Position numbers and translations under genes: made by a program | Part shown: one piece after another, positions 16,078-21,198 of the stretch | How positions within the stretch are numbered: position 1 is the stretch's first letter | Layout of the letters: every line of letters begins with the position of its first letter | DNA from: a virus | Strand: one strand, 5' to 3' | Length of the DNA stretch: 21,248 nucleotides | Virus record (IMG/VR): IMGVR_UViG_3300011113_000354 | Span: 1-21,248 of that record | The notes under the pieces: model-generated | The model's database searches: none | Seen by the model: only the letters and a program-made list of their open reading frames with translations | Told to the model about the DNA's origin: nothing

Positions 16078-17324
16078 TATGCTGTTCTTACACGTTTAGA
16101 TAATAAAGTATAAGGATTTAATTTAGAAAGAGTATCAGTTAGTTGACTAGCTGCTTGACTAGTTAAAACTAATTTTCCGCCTCCTGGGGGTACTATATCT
16201 GCTGACAATGCAAAAGATAAATTAGATAACTGAGTTAGCAGTTTATTTAGTAGTTCAACTGTTTGTTCACCTAATAAAACAGGTTCAGTTTTATTTTTAC
16301 TACCTAAATAAACCCCACCTTCATTTTCCCAAGTAGTAGTAGACAAAACAATAGGACCCGTTGTTTCTGCATTTATACTATTAACTGCATTTAAATTAAT
16401 AGATTTTTTAGAGGTTAATAATAGATGATCTTCAGTAGTATTAAATACTAATCTACCTGAGTTTAGTATTATTTGTTTACCTAAATAATCTTTAGGGGAT
16501 TGTGGAGGATTTGAATTGTAACTAACATAATTATTAGTGCTAGCAACATTTATAGGAATTTTTTGGGTTGAGGTTAAATAAATAGAAGAATCATCTTTAT
16601 TTATGTCTTCTATTGTAGGCAACCACCCTTCCTTACGCTTATCTCCTTGCCCATTTCTTAAAATAATTATAGAATCTCCATCATCCCCAGATGTTGACCA
16701 AGTATTAAAACGTTCTTTTACTGTGGAACCAAATCTAATACTATTACCCCATCTTCCTTCTAGTATAATATCTCCTTCAAAAGGTAAAAGAGGATGAATA
16801 TTAGAACGTTCTTTAAATGTTTTCCCTAAATCTATATCAGTATCATTATCGCTAACTCTTCTTACATTTCCAGCACCCACTAAAGGATAATCCCGTTTTG
16901 AATTTTCAGATAAATCTTCATTATTTAAAATATTAGGGATAGCATTATGGTGGGGATGATTCCATATTGAAATAGGAGGAAAATAATAAATTTCAGCATC
17001 CCCTGAATTTTCATTTACATCTGAGTTAGCTAATCTAATACAATAAACTAGTTCATTTTTTAATGGGTATATTTTTATATTAGGAAATAAGGGTTTAGCT
17101 AATGGATAATTTAACTCATTTTGTATAGAATCATCTACATTATTAAAAACTATACTACCTAAACCATTCCATTCTCCTGCTTCTGCAAATCTAGGGTGAG
17201 AATTATCTAAAATAATATCAACAACTCGAGCATCAAATGTTTTTGATTTTAAAGAATCAAAGAGATTATTTAAACCTCTACTTTGTCCTTTTCTAGAAAA
17301 CCCATATTTGGCTCCTACACTCAT
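16077..17324 (-). CDS. Central spike/baseplate hub protein, gp5-like, without lysozyme domain
   Basis: Residues about 30-130 look like an OB-fold domain with a long loop (FDARVVDIILDNSHPRF, ELVYCIRLAN, FPPISIWNHPHHNAIPN). Residues 182-201 (FEGDIILEGRWGNSIRFGST) match a segment common to gp5-like and VgrG-like spikes. Residues 282-345 (GKQIILNSGRLVFNT, SINLNAVNSINAE, GGVYLGS) have the alternating short-strand pattern of a beta-helical needle. Such proteins sit at the centre of the baseplate and puncture the outer membrane. T4 gp5 (575 aa) has a lysozyme domain between its OB fold and needle; this 415-aa protein has no recognisable one. Its TAATG overlaps with the 109-aa and 391-aa genes on either side place it in a tightly coupled baseplate operon. 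Confidence 0.7.
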   Translation of the reverse strand: MSVGAKYGFSRKGQSRGLNNLFDSLKSKTFDARVVDIILDNSHPRFAEAGEWNGLGSIVFNNVDDSIQNELNYPLAKPLFPNIKIYPLKNELVYCIRLANSDVNENSGDAEIYYFPPISIWNHPHHNAIPNILNNEDLSENSKRDYPLVGAGNVRRVSDNDTDIDLGKTFKERSNIHPLLPFEGDIILEGRWGNSIRFGSTVKERFNTWSTSGDDGDSIIILRNGQGDKRKEGWLPTIEDINKDDSSIYLTSTQKIPINVASTNNYVSYNSNPPQSPKDYLGKQIILNSGRLVFNTTEDHLLLTSKKSINLNAVNSINAETTGPIVLSTTTWENEGGVYLGSKNKTEPVLLGEQTVELLNKLLTQLSNLSFALSADIVPPGGGKLVLTSQAASQLTDTLSKLNPYTLLSKRVRTA

Positions 17325-17653
17325 TACTCAGATTTAAATTTATTTATTTCATTAAGTAACTGTTGTTTTTCTTCTTCGGATATACCCAAAGATTCTCCAC
17401 CTTGATTACTCATCGCGCGTTGAGCTAGTGCCGCCATTTTAATGAGTAAATCATCATTTTTAACACCAATTTCCATATATTCCTTAATTAGGGGGACTAT
17501 AAGAGTAGCGTCACCTATTTCTTCAATCATAGGTTTAAGTTCACCAATAAGTGCAGTGACTTGTTTATCTTTTTTCTTTTGGTTTTCGTATATTTCTTCT
17601 AAAATATTAGCAAATGTTTTTTTACCAAATACAACTTTATCAAATTGATTCAT
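17324..17653 (-). CDS. Small helical protein at the start of the structural module (109 aa)
   Basis: The protein is almost wholly charged helix: FGKKTFANILEEIYENQKKK (9-28) and then LIGELKPMIEEIGDATLIVP. It continues with AALAQRAMSNQGG and EEEKQQLLNEINKF near the end. I know of no named domain, but similar small proteins seem to precede spike genes in related uncultured phages. It could be an assembly chaperone or a hub-associated factor. It is the first gene after the sigma factor, behind a 32-bp gap containing the candidate late promoter, and its stop overlaps the spike start (TAATG). These two facts make it a likely first gene of the late structural operon. Confidence 0.58.
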   Translation of the reverse strand: MNQFDKVVFGKKTFANILEEIYENQKKKDKQVTALIGELKPMIEEIGDATLIVPLIKEYMEIGVKNDDLLIKMAALAQRAMSNQGGESLGISEEEKQQLLNEINKFKSE

Positions 17654-17666
17654 ATCTATATTATTA

Positions 17667-17683
17667 GTGTGTTTATAAATATG
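17667..17683 (-). promoter_or_regulatory. Candidate late promoter at the head of the structural operon
   Basis: The minus strand holds CATATTTATAA (17683-17673) directly followed by ACACAC (17672-17667), 19 nt upstream of the ATG at 17653. The same pair occurs at 4585-4605. The site lies in the gap between the sigma gene and the first structural gene, where a late promoter would be expected. The resemblance to a gp55-type single element is an inference; in T4 the late element is TATAAATA, whereas here it is TATTTATA on the coding strand. Confidence 0.38.
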
Positions 17684-17685
17684 AC

Positions 17686-18399
17686 TTACCCAAATTTCGT
17701 ATATCCGTTTTCTAAATAAAATGAATAGTTTTTCTTAAATATTGAATTTAAATGATTAGCTATTTTAGTGATGCGAGGAGTCTTTACATCAATTTGTTCT
17801 CTAATATAAATGTAAAGAGCTTTTTTATTAAAAATATCAATGTCTTCTCTTTTTCTAAACAATTCTAAAATAGCATCTGCTACTTGGGCATCGTCTTTTT
17901 TGGGAAATAATTTAAATATATTATCAGTACAATATAAAACATATAAATCTATAAACCCTGAAAGTTTATCATCTATAGTATCATGTACTTGTTCTTCTAA
18001 AGAATAAGTATGAGATTCGTCTTCTTCTAATTCTGTAATTTCAACTTTATCTATTCTATGTTTATAGTTTTGAGTATTAGATAATATTAAATAACGTTTT
18101 GCTATTGTCCCAAAATATGAGTATGCTTTGGCTCCCTTAGAGGGATCAAATAAATGTATTTTAGAAAGAAGAAATGTTATTACTTCGTGTTGTAAATCTT
18201 CAATATTTTCAACTTCGGTATAATAAAATTTAAAAGTATGAATTATATTTTCGGTTAATTTAAAGAAAGGATAGTGAATATGTCTACTATAAATTAAACT
18301 TCGAATATATTCATCCGTTGTATTATTATATTTAACAATAGCATCTTCAGTATCCTGTGTAAAATATTGTGTACCTTTTTTAGGTTCTATTCCTATCAT
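17686..18399 (-). CDS. gp55: Late-transcription sigma factor, gp55-like
   Basis: This 237-aa protein contains a sigma-70 region 2-like block at residues about 60-115: EDLQHEVITFLLSKIHLFDP (67-86), KGAKAYSYFGTIAKRYLI (88-105) and a basic stretch NYKHRIDK. The 'F.P.KGA....Y....A.RY' pattern is characteristic of gp55-type late sigma factors. T4 gp55 is 185 aa; this one is longer. A C-terminal segment (TPRITKIANHLNSIFKKNYS, 207-226) could be a degenerate helix-turn-helix. The protein would bind host RNA polymerase core and direct it to late promoters, in T4 with help from the sliding clamp. It overlaps the 97-aa gene by an ATGA junction and lies directly upstream of the structural genes it would activate. 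Confidence 0.72.
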   Translation of the reverse strand: MIGIEPKKGTQYFTQDTEDAIVKYNNTTDEYIRSLIYSRHIHYPFFKLTENIIHTFKFYYTEVENIEDLQHEVITFLLSKIHLFDPSKGAKAYSYFGTIAKRYLILSNTQNYKHRIDKVEITELEEDESHTYSLEEQVHDTIDDKLSGFIDLYVLYCTDNIFKLFPKKDDAQVADAILELFRKREDIDIFNKKALYIYIREQIDVKTPRITKIANHLNSIFKKNYSFYLENGYTKFG

Positions 18400-18689
18400 A
18401 ATTTAATGTTGTAAGGTTTTAACATATCGCTCAATGTTTTGAGTCGTTGAAAGAAAAAACCTACTTCATCATCACTTTGAAAAGTACCTTTAGCATCAAT
18501 TTTATCAATTCGTTTAGTCATAGTGTGAATAATTTCTCCTAAACTATTAATATAAGTTTGATATGAAATTATAACATCTTGGCGTTTACCTAATTCATCT
18601 TCCTGTTTTTCAACTTTACGTAGAAGGTTAAAGGTCGTGTATCCTAAGATCACGACCATTAACGCTAAAATTATTGCTAGAATTATCAT
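18396..18689 (-). CDS. Membrane-anchored coiled-coil protein of unknown function (97 aa)
   Basis: Residues 1-18 (MIILAIILALMVVILGYT) form one strong N-terminal membrane segment. A basic/acidic helix follows (FNLLRKVEKQEDELGKRQ, then a heptad-like stretch TMTKRIDKIDAK) that should lie on the inner side of the membrane. A C-terminal tail includes DDEVGFFFQRLKTLSDML. There is no lipobox and no cleavable signal peptide is evident. It overlaps both neighbours, the HD hydrolase and the sigma factor, in ATGA junctions. It resembles no holin or spanin that I recognise with confidence, though a small inner-membrane coiled-coil protein could serve in lysis or exclusion. Function is unknown. Confidence 0.55.
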   Translation of the reverse strand: MIILAIILALMVVILGYTTFNLLRKVEKQEDELGKRQDVIISYQTYINSLGEIIHTMTKRIDKIDAKGTFQSDDEVGFFFQRLKTLSDMLKPYNIKL

Positions 18690-19480
18690 ATACTGTCTAA
18701 TAGATTTTTTAAGCCTTCACTTTTAAGTGTACTTAATGCTTTCTGTTGTTTGCTTATAGTAGGTTTAGTGTTACTTGGTTTAGCACTAGTATCTAATGTA
18801 AAATTCTTTTTGGGAGCCTCCACGGAATTTTTAAATTTTGGCAACCATTCTCTTTCAAACTCAATTCTTGCTGCCATTAAATCTGCTTGATGCAATACAA
18901 ATGGAAGACAAGTACGTGGTTTTTGTTCGGGCATATAAGTCATAAGATATTTCTTATTACCTTCATCGTATAAACCATCGTGAGTTTGGATAGCTAACAT
19001 TTCATTAAACGAATATTGAACACCATGAGATTGAAGCAAATACAAACCGCGATCAGGGACTGAAGCGAATGCTACTTTGTTGTTGAACATATAATCTTCG
19101 CCTAGTTTATCTTTGCGCCATTGGTCTGTTTGGGGGACATAAGATTCGTTTGTTTCGTCTCCCATTTTACCTAAATCGTGGTTAATAGCAGAAAATACAA
19201 GTTCTTCAACTGTATATGTATTTAAATCTGCTCCCATTTCACCCCATAAATTGTTGAGTTTAAGAGCACAATCTACAACGCGGTTAACGTGTTCGATATA
19301 ACCTCCTGGAAAAGCATTGTGATATTCTTTTTTATGAGCAGCAGGCATTAGAATTAAACGATCTTTATATTGTTCGTAAAATTCTAGTAGTTTTTCTTTA
19401 CGAGGGGATGATATCCAAGTATTGATATGCTGGATAAAATAGTCCCAATTTTCTTGAATTTGTTCTGCTGTAAGTTTCAT
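18686..19480 (-). CDS. HD-domain phosphohydrolase
   Basis: The protein has the HD-superfamily metal ligands in order: H54 and H64 (GGYIEHVNRVVDCALKL, the first at KEYHN), the HD doublet H101-D102 in INHDLGKMG, H167-D168 in IQTHDGLY, and D200 in HQADLMAARIEFE. HD proteins hydrolyse phosphoester bonds in nucleotides, cyclic nucleotides or RNA; the overall layout, with a YIEH-type first motif and a late HQAD motif, resembles YhaM-type exoribonucleases and related enzymes. Substrate cannot be told. The last ~50 residues are a Ser/Thr/Lys-rich tail. Its end overlaps the 97-aa gene by 4 bp. In a phage, possible roles include nucleotide metabolism or countering host signalling or defence. Confidence 0.72.
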   Translation of the reverse strand: MKLTAEQIQENWDYFIQHINTWISSPRKEKLLEFYEQYKDRLILMPAAHKKEYHNAFPGGYIEHVNRVVDCALKLNNLWGEMGADLNTYTVEELVFSAINHDLGKMGDETNESYVPQTDQWRKDKLGEDYMFNNKVAFASVPDRGLYLLQSHGVQYSFNEMLAIQTHDGLYDEGNKKYLMTYMPEQKPRTCLPFVLHQADLMAARIEFEREWLPKFKNSVEAPKKNFTLDTSAKPSNTKPTISKQQKALSTLKSEGLKNLLDSI

Positions 19481-19491
19481 AACTATTTATT

Positions 19492-19668
19492 TTAATTCAA
19501 AGCATCACGTTGAAGCATTGTTTTAAGATCAGCAATAATGTTAGCTGAGTCTTCAAAAAGCTTATTGTAATCTTCTTTATTTATAGGTCTATCTTGCATG
19601 ACGTATAAATTTTTTAATTTGCCTTCAAGTTTTTCTAACTTGATCATAGCTAGATCTTTGTTTCTCAT
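19492..19668 (-). CDS. Small charged helical protein (58 aa)
   Basis: An ATG at 19668-19666 opens a 58-codon frame that stops at TAA 19494-19492. The product is helical and charged: MRNKDLAMIKLEKLEGKLKN, then LYVMQDRPINKEDYN, and ending IADLKTMLQRDALN. The leader AAAAAATAAATT before the ATG is A-rich, like other genes here. The frame fills the gap between the 143-aa gene and the HD gene, which otherwise would be a 231-bp hole in a densely packed operon. Similar small helical proteins are common in T4-like phages of Bacteroidota as far as I recall. Function is unknown. Confidence 0.66.
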   Translation of the reverse strand: MRNKDLAMIKLEKLEGKLKNLYVMQDRPINKEDYNKLFEDSANIIADLKTMLQRDALN

Positions 19669-19711
19669 AATTTATTTTTTAGGTTTAATATAATAACAAA
19701 ATATTAGAGAA

Positions 19712-20143
19712 TCAAGCTTTATTTGCAAATTCTCTAGATTTGTCTTGAATTTTTTTTAAATGGGCACATTTTTCATATTCTTCTAACCCCTCCCAATATG
19801 AAATAGCTAAATCAAAACATTTAATAAAGGTGTTGTTTGAATACATTTTAATAGCGTCTAAGTGGGTAGATTTAGATATATCTACTTTTGAAATAAACTC
19901 CCAACTTCTAGTGTATATCATAGAGCTAGTAATCCCTTGAACATCAACATTTTGAGGTAAAATAGTATTTAATTGAAAATAAAGAGAATTACTACTAGTA
20001 ATGATTTTCTTAAACATTCCTAACCAAAATACAGGTGTATTTTTTAAGTCAAAAAGTGTTTCAGTTTCACTATTAGTAAGAGGAGTATCGGAGGGTTGGT
20101 CAAATAGCCCAAATATTTTATCTATGTCCATTCGTACATACAT
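19712..20143 (-). CDS. Conserved phage protein of unknown function (143 aa)
   Basis: The product reads MYVRMDIDKIFGLFDQPSDT, then LTNSETETLFDLKN and FWLGMFKKIITSSNSLYFQ. The later part is helical and ends YWEGLEEYEKCAHLKKIQDK. The internal ATG at 20131 (MDIDKIFGLF) looks like the more natural start, since the four extra residues MYVR are poorly protein-like and fall in a TA-rich leader; both starts are possible. No catalytic or binding motif is recognised, though a single small helical domain of this kind is found in T4-like phages near tRNA or sigma genes as I recall. It is separated from the tRNA array by 39 bp with no obvious terminator. Confidence 0.6.
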   Translation of the reverse strand: MYVRMDIDKIFGLFDQPSDTPLTNSETETLFDLKNTPVFWLGMFKKIITSSNSLYFQLNTILPQNVDVQGITSSMIYTRSWEFISKVDISKSTHLDAIKMYSNNTFIKCFDLAISYWEGLEEYEKCAHLKKIQDKSREFANKA

Positions 20144-20182
20144 ATATACATTTCTTGGAAAAGTAATATTTATTTAAGTTAG

Positions 20183-20256
20183 TAGGAGAAGCGGGACTCG
20201 AACCCACAACCTCGTGCTCCCAAAGCACGTAATCTAACCAATTGATATATTCCCCT
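20183..20256 (-). tRNA. trnP-UGG: tRNA-Pro(UGG)
   Basis: The transcript folds with acceptor AGGGGAA/TTCTCCT, anticodon stem CGTGC/GCACG around loop TTTGGGA (anticodon TGG), and T arm GTGGG/CCCGC with TTCGAGT. Discriminator is A, followed by CTA, so CCA is not encoded. D-stem position 10-25 is a T-T mismatch. It is the last gene of the array. Confidence 0.92.
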
Positions 20257-20262
20257 ATAGTG

Positions 20263-20336
20263 CGGTTCGTATGGGAATCGAACCCATGACCTTTGCAGTG
20301 ACAGTGCAATATTGTACCCAACTCTACTAACGAACC
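20263..20336 (-). tRNA. trnD-GUC: tRNA-Asp(GUC)
   Basis: Acceptor GGTTCGT pairs with ACGAACC. The anticodon stem is TTGCA/TGCAA around CTGTCAC (anticodon GTC). The T arm is ATGGG/CCCAT. Discriminator G matches the usual Asp identity. The D stem (GTAG/CAAT) has one mismatch. The next bases are CAC, so CCA is not encoded. Confidence 0.93.
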
Positions 20337-20340
20337 ATTG

Positions 20341-20413
20341 AGCGATAAACAGGACTCGAACCTGCAACCTCCGACTTGGAAGGACGATGCTCTACCAATT
20401 GAGCTATTATCGC
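20341..20413 (-). tRNA. trnG-UCC: tRNA-Gly(UCC)
   Basis: Acceptor GCGATAA/TTATCGC, D stem GCTC/GAGC, anticodon loop CTTCCAA (anticodon TCC) and T arm GCAGG/CCTGT are all present. Discriminator is T, usual for Gly. The anticodon stem TCGTC/GTCGG has a T-T mismatch. It is one of two Gly tRNAs in tandem, followed by CAA, not CCA. Confidence 0.93.
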
Positions 20414-20419
20414 AAATTG

Positions 20420-20492
20420 AGCGGCAAACTGGATTCGAACCAGCGACCCTAACCTTGGCAAGGTTATGCTCTACCAACTGAGCTACTGCCGC
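20420..20492 (-). tRNA. trnG-GCC: tRNA-Gly(GCC)
   Basis: Acceptor GCGGCAG/TTGCCGC (one G-T pair), D stem GCTC/GAGC, anticodon stem TAACC/GGTTA around TTGCCAA (anticodon GCC) and T arm GCTGG/CCAGT fold perfectly. Discriminator T fits Gly. With the adjacent UCC gene it covers most glycine codons. Confidence 0.94.
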
Positions 20493-20497
20493 AACTG

Positions 20498-20570
20498 AGC
20501 TTCTTATCGGATTCGAACCAATGACCATCCGCTTACAAGGCGGGAGCTCTACCAACTGAGCTAAAGAAGC
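20498..20570 (-). tRNA. trnT-UGU: tRNA-Thr(UGU)
   Basis: Acceptor GCTTCTT/AAGAAGC, D stem GCTC/GAGC, anticodon loop CTTGTAA (anticodon TGT) and T arm ATTGG/CCGAT are present. The anticodon stem CCCGC/GCGGA has one C-A mismatch at its base. Discriminator is T, followed by CAG. Confidence 0.93.
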
Positions 20571-20576
20571 ATTTTG

Positions 20577-20650
20577 TGGACCGTACCGGATTCGAACCGA
20601 TGACCTTCTGAATGCAAATCAGACGTTCTAGCCAACTGAACTAACAGCCC
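20577..20650 (-). tRNA. trnA-UGC: tRNA-Ala(UGC)
   Basis: Acceptor GGGCTGT/ACGGTCC carries G3-U70, the classic alanine identity pair, with discriminator A. The anticodon stem TCTGA/TCAGA surrounds TTTGCAT (anticodon TGC), D stem GTTC/GAAC, T arm ATCGG/CCGGT. CCA is not encoded. Confidence 0.95.
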
Positions 20651-20655
20651 TTTTG

Positions 20656-20729
20656 TAGCGGGTGAGGGATTCGAACCCCCGATTCCTGGCTTATGAGACC
20701 TGGCGGATAGACCACTTCCATAACCCGCA
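20656..20729 (-). tRNA. trnM-CAU: tRNA-Met(CAU), possibly initiator-type
   Basis: The best fold has acceptor TGCGGGT opposite ACCCGCT, so position 1-72 is an unpaired T-T followed by six pairs, with T8 in its normal place. An unpaired 1-72 is the hallmark of bacterial initiator tRNAs. The anticodon loop is CTCATAA (anticodon CAT). The anticodon stem (CAGGT/GCCAG) has two G-C pairs and one T-G next to the loop, not the full GGG/CCC of a standard initiator, and one A-A mismatch. It could be an initiator-like, elongator or lysidine-modified Ile tRNA; the CAT anticodon alone does not decide. Confidence 0.85.
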
Positions 20730-20738
20730 ATATATTTG

Positions 20739-20813
20739 TACTCCGTACGGGACTCGAACCCGTAAGCTTTCCCGTGAAAGGGGAATGTCCTAAACCAATT
20801 AGACGAACGGAGC
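20739..20813 (-). tRNA. trnE-UUC: tRNA-Glu(UUC)
   Basis: Acceptor GCTCCGT/ACGGAGT ends in a G-T pair. D arm GTCT/GGAC, anticodon stem TTCCC/GGGAA around CTTTCAC (anticodon TTC) and T arm ACGGG/CCCGT are intact. Discriminator is A. The next bases are CAA rather than CCA. Confidence 0.93.
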
Positions 20814-20824
20814 GTATTGATTTG

Positions 20825-20896
20825 CGTCCTGAGTAGGGGTCGAACCTACGGCCTAGCGGTTAACAGCCGCTTGCTCTACCACTGAGCTATCAAGAC
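20825..20896 (-). tRNA. trnN-GUU: tRNA-Asn(GUU)
   Basis: Acceptor GTCTTGA/TCAGGAC, D stem GCTC/GAGC, anticodon stem AGCGG/CCGCT around CTGTTAA (anticodon GTT) and T arm GTAGG/CCTAC are intact. Discriminator G is usual for Asn. CAA follows. Confidence 0.94.
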
Positions 20897-20902
20897 AAAT
20901 GG

Positions 20903-20985
20903 TACCGAAGGCGAGACTCGAACTCGCAATGCTATATAGCGCTGGTTTCTAAGACCAGTGTGACTACCAATTCCACCACTTCGGC
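20903..20985 (-). tRNA. trnL-UAG: tRNA-Leu(UAG)
   Basis: This is a class II tRNA with acceptor GCCGAAG/CTTCGGT, anticodon stem CTGGT/ACCAG around CTTAGAA (anticodon TAG), a long variable arm (CGCTATATAGC) and T arm GCGAG/CTCGC. Discriminator is A. It is the only gene in the array followed by an encoded CCA (20902-20900). Confidence 0.93.
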
Positions 20986-21014
20986 ATAAATATACAAAAT
21001 AAATTTTAATTATC

Positions 21015-21022
21015 CAAATTTA
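21015..21022 (-). promoter_or_regulatory. Possible Bacteroidota-type -7 element in the tRNA array
   Basis: The 45-bp gap between the Ser and Leu tRNAs is the widest in the array. On the minus strand it contains TAAATTTG, which fits the TAnnTTTG -7 consensus of Bacteroidota housekeeping promoters. No matching -33 TTG at the right distance was found, so this is weak evidence for a second start inside the array. Confidence 0.22.
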
Positions 21023-21030
21023 TTTTTTTG

Positions 21031-21117
21031 CGGAAGATATTGGATTTGAACCAATGAACCAGTTACCCGATTAACACCTTAGCAGGGTGCCGCTTTAGAC
21101 CACTCAGCCAATCTTCC
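21031..21117 (-). tRNA. trnS-GCU: tRNA-Ser(GCU)
   Basis: This is a class II tRNA with acceptor GGAAGAT/ATCTTCC, anticodon stem GCACC/GGTGT around CTGCTAA (anticodon GCT), a long variable arm and T arm ATTGG/CCAAT with TTCAAAT. Discriminator G is usual for Ser. CAA follows. Confidence 0.93.
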
Positions 21118-21122
21118 TTTAG

Positions 21123-21196
21123 GGCGACCGATGGGAATCGAACCCACCCGCACTAGAACCACAATCTAGCGCTCTACCAACTGAGCTACAGCCGCC
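21123..21196 (-). tRNA. trnH-GUG: tRNA-His(GUG)
   Basis: The acceptor GCGGCTG/CGGTCGC is extended by an encoded G-1 opposite discriminator C73, the identity feature of tRNA-His. D stem GCTC/GAGC, anticodon stem CTAGA/TCTAG around TTGTGGT (anticodon GTG) and T arm GTGGG/CCCAT are intact. It is the first gene of the array in transcription order and is followed by CTA. Confidence 0.95.
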
Positions 21197-21198
21197 AT

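Noticed and set aside
20179-20367. A second minus-strand frame (62 codons) in the tRNA array
   Set aside because: It also overlaps tRNA-Pro, tRNA-Asp and part of a tRNA-Gly, and cannot be a real gene.
20118-20555. A 145-codon minus-strand frame with text such as VAQLVEH and GSNPV
   Set aside because: It runs through at least five tRNA genes; such text is the typical false translation of tRNA sequences.
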